From contig JAQVXM010000009.1 in the NCBI GenBank assembly GCA_028709185.1, forward strand, positions 1 through 16,375: 16,375 nt of DNA, in the 5' to 3' direction. Positions 7,305-13,574 of the stretch are shown piece after piece. The position numbers and the translations under genes were made by a program. Origin of the DNA: Minisyncoccota bacterium (lineage in GTDB: Bacteria > Patescibacteriota > Minisyncoccia > UBA6257 > XYB1-36-10). The stretch's first letter is position 1. Each line of letters begins with the position of its first letter. The notes beneath the pieces are model-generated. The model worked only from the letters and a program-made list of their open reading frames with translations. It ran no database searches and was not told the DNA's origin.

Positions 7305-7722
7305 GTTTATCCAGTTCCTCATTTACAAGCTTATCCGCTTCTTTGTTTTTTTCACGCGGAATATGGACAAAAGAAATTTTTTTAAAATCAAATTTTAAAT
7401 TATGAACATCGACAAAAAGAATTTTTAACTCATCTTCTTTGACTCTATAAATTCCCGACAATTGCCTTTGTATAAGTTCGCTATCCATTCTCATTTCAAT
7501 TTCCGTTTCCGCTGTTTTTTTTCCAAAAAGATGTTTTGCTTTTTTTAAAGCAAGAATAACAGCTCTATATTCCGCCACATTATTAGTGGCTTTTCCGATG
7601 TATTCGGAATATTTTTTTTCTCCGACAACTACGCCAATTGCTGCCGGTCCAGGATTGCCGCGAGCCCCTCCATCGGTATAAATAATAATTTTATTAGAAT
7701 TTTTAAAAAGTTTGTTTTCCAT
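7288..7722 (-). CDS. rnhA: Ribonuclease HI family protein
   Basis: This 144-residue enzyme should cleave RNA in RNA-DNA hybrids. The four acidic catalytic residues are visible: D17 in IYTDGGARGNPGPAA, E51 in TNNVAEYRAV, D80 in MRMDSEL, and D130 in KNKEADKLVN. The form with G-A-R-G-N-P-G-P and N-N-V-A-E-Y is that of the short RNase HI group lacking the basic protrusion of the E. coli enzyme. The stop lies in the loop of the shared terminator. It follows the DHH phosphoesterase gene by 6 bp as the last gene of the pgk operon. Confidence 0.92.
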   Translation of the reverse strand: MENKLFKNSNKIIIYTDGGARGNPGPAAIGVVVGEKKYSEYIGKATNNVAEYRAVILALKKAKHLFGKKTAETEIEMRMDSELIQRQLSGIYRVKEDELKILFVDVHNLKFDFKKISFVHIPREKNKEADKLVNEELDKQKTSF

Positions 7723-7728
7723 TTTAAT

Positions 7729-8583
7729 TTAAGAATTTATTGATTTCCAAGGAAAAGACATTCCTTTTTCCAAAACAAAACCGGCCGCCCCTCTGTGCCC
7801 GCCTCCTCCTTTTGATAATTTTTTAGCAATTTCTCCAACGTCAACTTTTCCGTCTGACCGCAAAGAAACTTTTATTCTCCCGTCATTTGTTTTATGCCAA
7901 ATAATCGCCATATGAGGTTTTTTTGTATAAAGAATTTTTCCCAGCTCGGAAACAAAAACAGGAGAATTGACGGCAAATATTTTTTTTCCTTCAAAAATAA
8001 CCTCCTCGACTCCAGATTTAAATATTTCTTCAATCATTTTTTGGTCATGTTTTAAAATTGATTTTCCTTTTTCTAAAAAAACTTTTCTTTTTTCCGAAAA
8101 TTCAAAATCTTTAGCCGCTTTATCAAAAACACGGAAATCAAAATTAAGTGTGGAAAGATAAGCAAGCAGTTCTTTGGAATTCTTTTTTTTGAAAATCCAT
8201 AAATCTCTATCTTCTATATATTCTAAAAGTAAAGGAACTTTCTTATTTGGAAAAAAATATTTCCAAGTAAGTGTGGCTCCGGAATGCTTTAAATCAAACA
8301 GTCCGCCATCGGCTTTTTTAAAAGATTCTTCCGCTGTTTTATGATGGTCAATCACGATCACTTTTTCATTATTCTTTTTTATTTCTTCCAATTCTTTCGG
8401 TGGATAAGAAAAATCAACCATATAAATTTCTTTTTTCTTTAACCCATTAGGAAATCCGCTTTGGTAAAACATTGGGAAATAATCCGCTTTATTGCCGAAT
8501 TTTTTCCACACTACCCAAGCGGCTCCAAAACCGTCTTCGCAATCCCGATGATAAATCACAGCTATTTTTTTATTATTTTCCAT
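7729..8583 (-). CDS. DHH-family phosphoesterase (NrnA-like)
   Basis: This 284-residue metal-dependent phosphoesterase has the DHH-domain motifs YHRDCEDGFGAA (11-22), VDFSYP (56-61), IDHHKT (78-83, the DHH triad) and HSGATLTW (100-107). A DHHA1-type C-terminal domain ends with the substrate-binding Gly/His loop GGGGHRGAAG (about 259-268). Relatives degrade very short RNAs (NrnA nanoRNases) or cyclic dinucleotide products. There are no membrane or PAS/GGDEF domains, so it is not GdpP. It lies between pgk (9 bp) and RNase HI (6 bp), so an RNA-turnover role with RNase HI fits. Confidence 0.88.
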   Translation of the reverse strand: MENNKKIAVIYHRDCEDGFGAAWVVWKKFGNKADYFPMFYQSGFPNGLKKKEIYMVDFSYPPKELEEIKKNNEKVIVIDHHKTAEESFKKADGGLFDLKHSGATLTWKYFFPNKKVPLLLEYIEDRDLWIFKKKNSKELLAYLSTLNFDFRVFDKAAKDFEFSEKRKVFLEKGKSILKHDQKMIEEIFKSGVEEVIFEGKKIFAVNSPVFVSELGKILYTKKPHMAIIWHKTNDGRIKVSLRSDGKVDVGEIAKKLSKGGGGHRGAAGFVLEKGMSFPWKSINS

Positions 8584-8592
8584 TTTTTAAAG

Positions 8593-9693
8593 TTATTTTT
8601 TTAATGCCTCTACTCCGGGTAATTTTTTTCCCCCTAAAAACTCCAGCATTGCTCCTCCGCCGGTTGAAAGAAATCCAAACTTTTTCTCCAATTTCATTTT
8701 TCTGATCAACACCAGCGTCTCACTCCCCCCGACTACTGAAAATGCCTTGGAAGTCGCTATTTCTTTTATAATCTTTTTCGTTCCTTTTTCAAATCCTTTT
8801 GTTTCAAAAGCTCCCATTGGTCCATTCCAAACTACGGTTTTAGCCTTCTTGATAATAGCCCCGTATTCTTTCTCTGTTTTCGGTCCGATATCAAGAATTA
8901 TTGTTCCTTTTTTTCTGAAATCTTTCGGCATTACTAAATTTTTCAGACCAGCAATTTTAAGCATTGCTCCGTCCATTTCTCTTTCCACTAAGGATTTTCC
9001 TATTTTCTCCCCTCTTAAATAAAGAATAGTATTAGCAAGCGCTCCGCCAACAAGCATACAATCCGCTTTTTTTCTGAAACTTAACATAGTGACAAGTTTA
9101 TCGGAAATTTTTGCCCCGCCGAATATGGCGATAAAAGGCCTTTTCGGTTTTTTCATTATTTTAGAAAGATTTTCCACTTCATTTTCAAAATCAAATCCGG
9201 CATAAGACGGTAAAAATTTTGTTATACCGGTCACGGAAGCGTTCTTGCGGTGCGAAGAAGCAAAAGCTTCATTCACAAAATAATTTCCCAAAGAAGCGAA
9301 ATGCTCTGCCAACTCTCTTTCATCTTCCTTTTCCCCCTCTAAAAATCTGGTATTTTCCAACATAAAAATAGAATCGCTTTTTGCGTTTCTTATTTCATTT
9401 CCTGCTTCCGATAATCTTATATGACCGATAAAATCAACTTTCTTTTCCAATAATTTCGAAAGTTTTACTGATTCCGGTTCTAACGAATATTTTTTGTTAT
9501 CTCTTAAAGTCAAAGATGGTTCCGGCCTTCCTTTATGTGATAAAACAACAATCTTATTTGCAAATTTTAAAAGATATTTCAAAGTCGGAACAGCTCTTTC
9601 CATTCTGTAACCGTCATCATTTAAATCCAAACGAACAATTGCCGTTCCGGATAAATATTTTTTATTAACTTTTCTTAAATATTTTATGCCCAT
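8593..9693 (-). CDS. pgk: Phosphoglycerate kinase, compact form
   Basis: This 366-residue glycolytic enzyme transfers phosphate from 1,3-bisphosphoglycerate to ADP. Recognisable parts are VRLDLNDDGYRMERAVPTL (20-38), VLSHKGRP, MLENTRFLEGEKEDE, FVNEAFASSHRKNASVTGI, the hinge region FIAIFGGAKISDKL, the nucleotide-side VVWNGPMGAFE, and the C-terminal STGGGAMLEFLGGKKLPGVEAL. Normal PGKs have about 390-415 residues. Here roughly ten residues are missing just after RLDLN, where others have a loop ending in D-x-T-R-I, but the substrate-binding Arg (R30) appears retained. It is the first gene of a minus-strand operon with a nearly leaderless promoter. Confidence 0.93.
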   Translation of the reverse strand: MGIKYLRKVNKKYLSGTAIVRLDLNDDGYRMERAVPTLKYLLKFANKIVVLSHKGRPEPSLTLRDNKKYSLEPESVKLSKLLEKKVDFIGHIRLSEAGNEIRNAKSDSIFMLENTRFLEGEKEDERELAEHFASLGNYFVNEAFASSHRKNASVTGITKFLPSYAGFDFENEVENLSKIMKKPKRPFIAIFGGAKISDKLVTMLSFRKKADCMLVGGALANTILYLRGEKIGKSLVEREMDGAMLKIAGLKNLVMPKDFRKKGTIILDIGPKTEKEYGAIIKKAKTVVWNGPMGAFETKGFEKGTKKIIKEIATSKAFSVVGGSETLVLIRKMKLEKKFGFLSTGGGAMLEFLGGKKLPGVEALKK

Positions 9694-9703
9694 AACGAAA
9701 TAA

Positions 9704-9712
9704 ATTATAACA
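9704..9712 (-). promoter_or_regulatory. pgk promoter: extended -10, nearly leaderless
   Basis: The minus strand reads TGTTATAAT (extended -10), ending 10 bp before the pgk ATG. The transcript would start about 4 nt before the start codon. No -35 is recognisable, as is common for extended -10 promoters. Confidence 0.7.
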
Positions 9713-9767
9713 TAAGAAATATTTTTACCGGCAACTTTCTAAAAATAGACGATAAGCAAATAAAAAA

Positions 9768-9776
9768 TGATATAAT
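9768..9776 (+). promoter_or_regulatory. Glycosyltransferase gene promoter: extended -10, leaderless
   Basis: TGATATAAT (extended -10) ends 6 bp before the ATG at 9783, which places the transcription start at the A of the start codon. It mirrors the divergent pgk promoter. Confidence 0.7.
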
Positions 9777-9782
9777 TCTAAA

Positions 9783-11273
9783 ATGATCAGAAATAAATAT
9801 TTTTTTCTCTTTTTAATAATTATTGTCGCCTCTTTTTTTCGCCTCTATAATCTTTCCGAAACCCCTCCCGGACTTTATCCGGACGAAGCCATGAATGGCA
9901 ATAATGCCCTGGAAGCTAACGCCACAGATAATTATAAAGTCTTTTACGCCGAAAATAACGGTCGTGAAGGATTATTCATTAATATTCAGGCCGGATTCCT
10001 TAAATTTCTTCCTAATACTCCGGAAACTCTCCGTCTGCCTTCCGCTATTTTTGGAGTCTTAACAGTTTTTGGGCTCTATCTTCTTGTAAAAGAACTTTTT
10101 ATAAATAAAAATAGGCGGGAAAAAGAAACAATAGCTCTTCTTTCCTCTTTCTTTTTGGCTATAAGTTTTTGGCATATAAATTTTTCCCGCATCGGCTTTC
10201 GCGCTATTATGGCTCCTTTTTTTGCCGTCTTTGCCCTTTATTTTTTCTTAAAAGCGATTCAATTTCCAGAAAATGCCGGAAAGAAAGCTTATTTTCTTTC
10301 TGCTTTAGGAGGCATCTTTTTTGGTCTGGGATTTTATTCTTATATTGCTTACCGCGTTCTTCCGCTTCTTTTTCTTCTTTTTATTCCTTTCTTTTATAAA
10401 AATCGGCAGTTTTGGAAATTCACTTTATTTTTCATTTTCTTTACGGCTCTTTTTGCCGCGCCGCTCGGAATTTACTTTTTAAACAATCCGCAAGATTTTT
10501 TTGGAAGAACATCTCAAGTCTCTATTTTTAATTCCTCTTCTCCTATAAAAATACTCTCGGAAAATATTCTTAAAACTTTCGGCATGTTTAACTTTGTCGG
10601 TGATTTTAACTGGCGTCATAATTTTTCCGGCTCTCCGCTCCTCTATTGGCCAATCGGTATTTTCTTTTTAATCGGACTTTTTATTTCCATTTTTCATTTT
10701 ATTATCTCTTGCCCGCCATTCAACAAAAACAAAATTCAAAATCAGCTTCCTTTCTCTGTTATTTTCTCTTGGTTTATTCTTGCTTCTCTGCCGGTCATTA
10801 TCTCAAGCGAAGGCCTGCCTCATGCTCTTCGCGCTATTCTTATGGCTCCGCCGGTTTTTATCTTTTCCGCTATTGGTGGCGAATATATTTTTCGTAAATT
10901 AAAGGAATTTTCCCCAATCTTCAGAAAAACATCTTTCTTTTTCACTTCTATTTTCTTTCTGCTTCTAATCTTAAACTCTTATCAAAGATATTTTTTTGAA
11001 TGGGCTAATAATGAAAATACAAGAAATGCTTTTTCCTCTGATTATGTGGAAATCGGAAAAATAATAAACTCTCTCCCGCTGGAAGAAAAAAAATATATCA
11101 TAGTTGAAAATAGCGGCGTTCTCGTAAGAGATATTCCCATGCCCTCGCAAACAATAATGTTTATCACTGACACTTTTACTCCGGAAAAACAAAAAGAAAA
11201 AAATATTTTCTATATTCTTCCGGACAAAGAAAAAAGCGTCCCGCAGGACGCCAAATATGTTTTCAAAATTTAA
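9783..11273 (+). CDS. GT39/ArnT-like membrane glycosyltransferase
   Basis: This 496-residue integral membrane protein has about ten hydrophobic segments. After the first (residues 4-18) comes the loop FRLYNLSETPPGLYPDEAMN, with the Asp-Glu pair (D34-E35) in the position of the catalytic acidic loop of GT-C glycosyltransferases of the PMT/ArnT family. A first outer loop, NNGREGLFINIQAGFLKFL, is also family-like. Such enzymes move a sugar from a polyprenyl-phosphate carrier to a lipid, glycan or protein on the outer face. The acceptor cannot be told from sequence. The C-terminal part is soluble and short. The start codon follows the -10 box directly, so the transcript is probably leaderless. 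Confidence 0.82.
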   Translation: MIRNKYFFLFLIIIVASFFRLYNLSETPPGLYPDEAMNGNNALEANATDNYKVFYAENNGREGLFINIQAGFLKFLPNTPETLRLPSAIFGVLTVFGLYLLVKELFINKNRREKETIALLSSFFLAISFWHINFSRIGFRAIMAPFFAVFALYFFLKAIQFPENAGKKAYFLSALGGIFFGLGFYSYIAYRVLPLLFLLFIPFFYKNRQFWKFTLFFIFFTALFAAPLGIYFLNNPQDFFGRTSQVSIFNSSSPIKILSENILKTFGMFNFVGDFNWRHNFSGSPLLYWPIGIFFLIGLFISIFHFIISCPPFNKNKIQNQLPFSVIFSWFILASLPVIISSEGLPHALRAILMAPPVFIFSAIGGEYIFRKLKEFSPIFRKTSFFFTSIFFLLLILNSYQRYFFEWANNENTRNAFSSDYVEIGKIINSLPLEEKKYIIVENSGVLVRDIPMPSQTIMFITDTFTPEKQKEKNIFYILPDKEKSVPQDAKYVFKI

Positions 11274-11295
11274 CAGACTGTTAAATTTTATTTTT
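11265..11295. terminator. Intrinsic terminator after the glycosyltransferase, formerly facing ychF
   Basis: An 11-bp stem (11265-11275 and 11279-11289, core AATTTAACA/TGTTAAATT) with a 3-nt loop is followed by ATTTTT. The stop of the glycosyltransferase gene lies in the first arm. The 28-bp left repeat begins within the second arm at 11286. Without the cassette, this hairpin would sit directly after ychF and could serve both convergent genes. Confidence 0.75.
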
Positions 11296-11313
11296 CTCAT
11301 CCATGTCTAATTT
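11286..11313. repeat. Left copy of a 28-bp direct repeat (putative attL)
   Basis: These 28 bases are identical to 13575-13602. The core TCTCATCCATGTCTAATTT is, on the minus strand, the last codons of ychF (I-R-H-G-stop). The flanking bases differ on both sides (A vs T left, T vs C right). A perfect repeat of a gene 3' end at both borders of a foreign-looking cassette is what site-specific integration leaves behind. Confidence 0.85.
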
Positions 11314-11372
11314 TCAACCATCATTTTTATTATAGAAATAGCCATATCTGGATAATATTTAGAAACCGCCAT
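11307..11372 (-). other. Possible 21-residue ORF remnant beside the left repeat
   Basis: The minus strand encodes MAVSKYYPDMAISIIKMMVE plus N, then TAG, with the stop inside the repeat. Its frame stays open upstream to about 11440, but no earlier ATG exists. It reads like a protein C terminus, but chance in AT-rich DNA cannot be excluded. Confidence 0.25.
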
Positions 11373-11398
11373 ATATATTTGCACATTATCACATTTTT

Positions 11399-11426
11399 TT
11401 GACTTAATATTATATAGTTGTATTAT
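11399..11426 (+). promoter_or_regulatory. Promoter of the peptide-maturase operon
   Basis: TTGACT (11399-11404), a 16-bp spacer and TATTAT (11421-11426) are each 5 of 6 matches to the sigma70 consensus. This gives a leader of about 45 nt before the ATG at 11479 with a Shine-Dalgarno site. The layout differs from the short-leader promoters of the neighbouring genes. Confidence 0.75.
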
Positions 11427-11478
11427 AAGAACAGTTTTTTAACATACTAACTATTTAAAAAAGAAAGAGGTGAATGTT

Positions 11479-12573
11479 ATGGGAGGTTTTCAGATTAAAA
11501 TTGTTGGTGACGGATGTAATCTTCGATGTCGTTATTGTCGAAACAGAAACTTTGATCAATCCTTAGGCAAGGAAATGTCTGTTGAGATGTTAGAACAGGT
11601 TATCCGATTTGCTTCTACTGTTCCAAATCGTACAGTGCGGATGTGTTGGCATGGCGGAGAACCGCTTATCATTGGTAAGAAGTTTTTCTCGCTTATTCCT
11701 GTTTTTCAATCACGGTATCCAGAAAAAGTCTGGGTCAATTCTATTCAAACCAACGGAACGCTTATTGATAATGAATATGCTGCTTTATTTCAAAAACAGA
11801 AGTTTTCTATAGGGTTAAGTCTTGATGGTACAGAATATCTTCATAATGCTTGGAGAGTTTTCCCATCCGGCAGAGGAAGTTATGCAAGCGCAATAGAAGG
11901 AGGCTTAACTTTACAGAATAATGGGATTTTCCCAAGTGTCATATGTACAGTTACTAAGCAGCATCTTCTTTTTGCTCAAGAGATTATCCTTGCTTTTGTT
12001 CAGTCTAAGTTTACAAAGATTGCTTTTAACGCATTCTGGAATGTTGCTGGTCAAGAAGCAGATGTTAATAGAGTCACAGATAATGAATGGTACTTATTTT
12101 TATGTTCCGTGTTTGAGATTTGGATCGCGCTTCGTAATCCCCTCATCAAAATTAGGGAAATTGACCAGTTATTAGCTTTGATTCAAAATAGAGTTCCTAA
12201 TAATTGTTCTTTCCAAGGAACATGCGCTAATTGGTTTGTCGTTAATTGGAATGGTGATTTATTTCCTTGTGAGAGAATTGGTTATTCAACTTTTTATTTT
12301 GGCAAAGTAGAATATAATACTAAATTTTCAGATATGACTAATTTAACTGCTTATAGTCACTGGAAAGATTATGTTCAAAAGGTCCCTTTAAAATGCCAAG
12401 CTTGTGACTTATTACCTCTTTGTCATAATGGATGTGTAGCTCACCGTCACAGTGATATGTACAATGCAAATATTTTCGCGTATTGCGAGAGCCGCAAAAG
12501 AATGTATGCTTTTGTACAATCATTCCTCCAAGATGTAAAAGGGAGGAATAGAAAGGAGGTGTCTTATCTATGA
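11479..12573 (+). CDS. Radical SAM/SPASM peptide maturase (RiPP enzyme)
   Basis: This is a 364-residue radical SAM enzyme. Counting from the ATG at 11479, C13-x3-C17-x2-C20 in DGCNLRCRYC binds the SAM-cleaving 4Fe-4S cluster. WHGGEPL (57-63) and SIQTNGT (88-94) are further core motifs. A SPASM/twitch domain carries cysteines for auxiliary clusters: C243, C249, C264 (GDLFPCERIGY), C306, C309, C315, C319 (KCQACDLLPLCHNGC) and C336. Such enzymes modify ribosomal peptides, for example by C-C or C-S crosslinks; anaerobic sulfatase maturases are also related. An upstream in-frame GTG at 11470 overlaps the Shine-Dalgarno AAAGAGGTG (11464-11472), so ATG 11479 is preferred. It overlaps the precursor gene by 4 bp (ATGA). 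Codon use and the strong Shine-Dalgarno differ from neighbours, which suggests transfer. The class of linkage is inferred only from the precursor. Confidence 0.93.
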   Translation: MGGFQIKIVGDGCNLRCRYCRNRNFDQSLGKEMSVEMLEQVIRFASTVPNRTVRMCWHGGEPLIIGKKFFSLIPVFQSRYPEKVWVNSIQTNGTLIDNEYAALFQKQKFSIGLSLDGTEYLHNAWRVFPSGRGSYASAIEGGLTLQNNGIFPSVICTVTKQHLLFAQEIILAFVQSKFTKIAFNAFWNVAGQEADVNRVTDNEWYLFLCSVFEIWIALRNPLIKIREIDQLLALIQNRVPNNCSFQGTCANWFVVNWNGDLFPCERIGYSTFYFGKVEYNTKFSDMTNLTAYSHWKDYVQKVPLKCQACDLLPLCHNGCVAHRHSDMYNANIFAYCESRKRMYAFVQSFLQDVKGRNRKEVSYL

Positions 12574-12749
12574 TTACGACTACTGCAATCTCCCCTAGTG
12601 CCAGTTTTTTGGACGATGCTCTTTATAGAGCGGGATTGGATAGTTTTTCCACTGCTCTCGGATATCGTTCTGAAGAACAATCGGATGATTATACCGATTA
12701 TAATGACAGCTACATAGACAATGATCCTGATAACGACGACATTTTCTAG
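12570..12749 (+). CDS. Tyr/Asp-rich RiPP precursor peptide (putative triceptide)
   Basis: This 59-residue peptide starts MITTTAISPSASFLDDALYR. Its ATG overlaps the maturase stop (ATGA), and a full Shine-Dalgarno GAAAGGAGGTG lies at 12551-12561, with 8 bases between it and the ATG, so translation is coupled and strong. Residues 1-37 look like a leader with an amphipathic segment (FLDDALYRAGLDSFSTALGY). Residues 38-59 form an acidic core, SDDYTDYNDSYIDNDPDND, plus a D-I-F end. The core has three Tyr-X-Asp units (Y41-T-D43, Y44-N-D46, Y48-I-D50). Aromatic-X-X three-residue units are where SPASM enzymes of the cyclophane-forming type join an aromatic ring to a beta-carbon two residues on. No Cys or Lys is present, so thioether (sactipeptide) or lasso/lanthipeptide classes are unlikely. 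The product and its activity are unknown. Confidence 0.85.
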   Translation: MITTTAISPSASFLDDALYRAGLDSFSTALGYRSEEQSDDYTDYNDSYIDNDPDNDDIF

Positions 12750-12764
12750 AAAATGTCGTCGTTA
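12731..12764. repeat. 34-bp perfect palindrome across the precursor stop codon
   Basis: The 17-base left arm (TAACGACGACATTTTCT) is followed at once by its exact reverse complement, with the centre in TCTAGA at the TAG stop (12747-12749). In RNA it would form a hairpin of about 14 bp whose left arm encodes the last precursor residues. A terminator hairpin follows 6 bp later. Confidence 0.9.
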
Positions 12765-12770
12765 GGATAT

Positions 12771-12802
12771 AAGCGGCTCCTTTGAGGAGGAGCCGCTTTT
12801 TT
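12771..12802 (+). terminator. Intrinsic terminator after the precursor gene
   Basis: A GC-rich 10-bp stem (AAGCGGCTCC, 12771-12780, with GGAGCCGCTT, 12789-12798) has an 8-nt loop and is followed by a T-run (12797-12802). It ends the maturase-precursor transcript and separates it from the downstream metalloprotein gene. Confidence 0.9.
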
Positions 12803-12843
12803 ATTCGTGTAAATAGTATATAGTATATGAGTATTTCTCAAAT

Positions 12844-13563
12844 ATGGATTATTTTAAAGTTTGCCACAGTGATGTTTTAACTTTGTGGTTTTGGCGAAAT
12901 CCAATACTTGGACCTGATCCTACTACCTGCCAGACAGCACAGACTATTTTAGCAAAAGGAAGTGGTCAATCACCGATTACAGAGAAAGAAACGCAAGTGA
13001 TGGAGTTTATATCACAACAAGAGAAAAATATAAAAACTAATCTTTTTTCGGAAAGTGCTATAGCAACAGCTAGAAATATTCTAGATTTTTTTCGTATATC
13101 GTTAGTTCAGACTATAGAAGTGTATGTAGTAGCAGAAAAAGTAGGAGGCGGAGGGACTTTTTGTGCTAGTCCTAAACCTTTTATTATTCTACGAGTACCT
13201 TTTCTTGGTAATGCCTCTCAGGGAGCGTTCTGGCATGAATATATACATAGTATCAGTTTTTTTTCTAATTTATACCAACAAAAAAAGAATGACCTCTTAT
13301 CACAAGTGCATATTCCTCAAGGAGTTCAAATATCACCACAAAATATTATTGATGAAGGAATGGCATACGTAGTAGAGCCATGGATTAGAGAAAGAAAAGT
13401 AAAAGAGAATAATTTAGAGCTGGAACGAATTGGTATATTTCGAGCATGGGGAAAATATCGTGAGCAGACACTGCTTCGCAGACACTATTCTTCTTTTGTG
13501 GATATAATGGAGAGTATTCCTCAAGATTGGAGCTCTTTCGTGCAAGATTTTGTTGTTTTATAA
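12844..13563 (+). CDS. HExxH putative zinc metallopeptidase of the RiPP cassette
   Basis: This 239-residue protein has HEYIH at 131-135 within GAFWHEYIHSISFF: the zinc-binding His pair and catalytic Glu. A second motif, IIDEGMAYVVEPW (168-180), follows 36 residues later. The Glu in D-E-G-M-A (E171) would be the third ligand, as in gluzincin peptidases. There is no clear signal peptide or transmembrane segment, so it is probably cytoplasmic. I do not recognise a named family. In this setting it could remove the leader from the modified peptide, or protect or export the product. It starts 41 bp after the terminator with no Shine-Dalgarno; the frame has a stop at 12814 and no other ATG, so this start is secure. 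It may rely on read-through or a weak AT-rich promoter near 12811-12829. The cassette ends 11 bp after its stop. Confidence 0.8.
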   Translation: MDYFKVCHSDVLTLWFWRNPILGPDPTTCQTAQTILAKGSGQSPITEKETQVMEFISQQEKNIKTNLFSESAIATARNILDFFRISLVQTIEVYVVAEKVGGGGTFCASPKPFIILRVPFLGNASQGAFWHEYIHSISFFSNLYQQKKNDLLSQVHIPQGVQISPQNIIDEGMAYVVEPWIRERKVKENNLELERIGIFRAWGKYREQTLLRRHYSSFVDIMESIPQDWSSFVQDFVVL

Positions 13564-13570
13564 AGGAGAT
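13562..13570 (+). promoter_or_regulatory. Orphan Shine-Dalgarno at the right edge of the cassette
   Basis: AAAGGAGAT overlaps the stop of the metalloprotein gene and would serve a following gene, but the repeat begins at 13575 and no ORF follows on this strand. It suggests that the source operon continued past the present border. Confidence 0.5.
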
Positions 13571-13574
13571 AACT

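Noticed and set aside
7113..7322. Minus-strand 69-codon ORF
   Set aside because: It lies within the RNase P RNA gene and the shared terminator.
10971..11300. Minus-strand 109-codon ORF
   Set aside because: Antisense to the glycosyltransferase 3' end; low-complexity Phe/Ile/Lys composition and no start signals.
11479..12573. Anaerobic sulfatase-maturing enzyme as the identity of the radical SAM gene
   Set aside because: No sulfatase gene is nearby, and the gene is translationally coupled to a small Tyr/Asp-rich peptide.
12570..12749. Sactipeptide, lanthipeptide or lasso class for the precursor
   Set aside because: The peptide has no Cys at all, and no lanthionine synthetase or lasso cyclase gene is in the window.
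12827..12880. Short plus-strand ORF MSISQIWIILKFATVMF between the precursor terminator and the metalloprotein gene
   Set aside because: It overlaps the metalloprotein start in another frame, has no Shine-Dalgarno and no precursor-like features.
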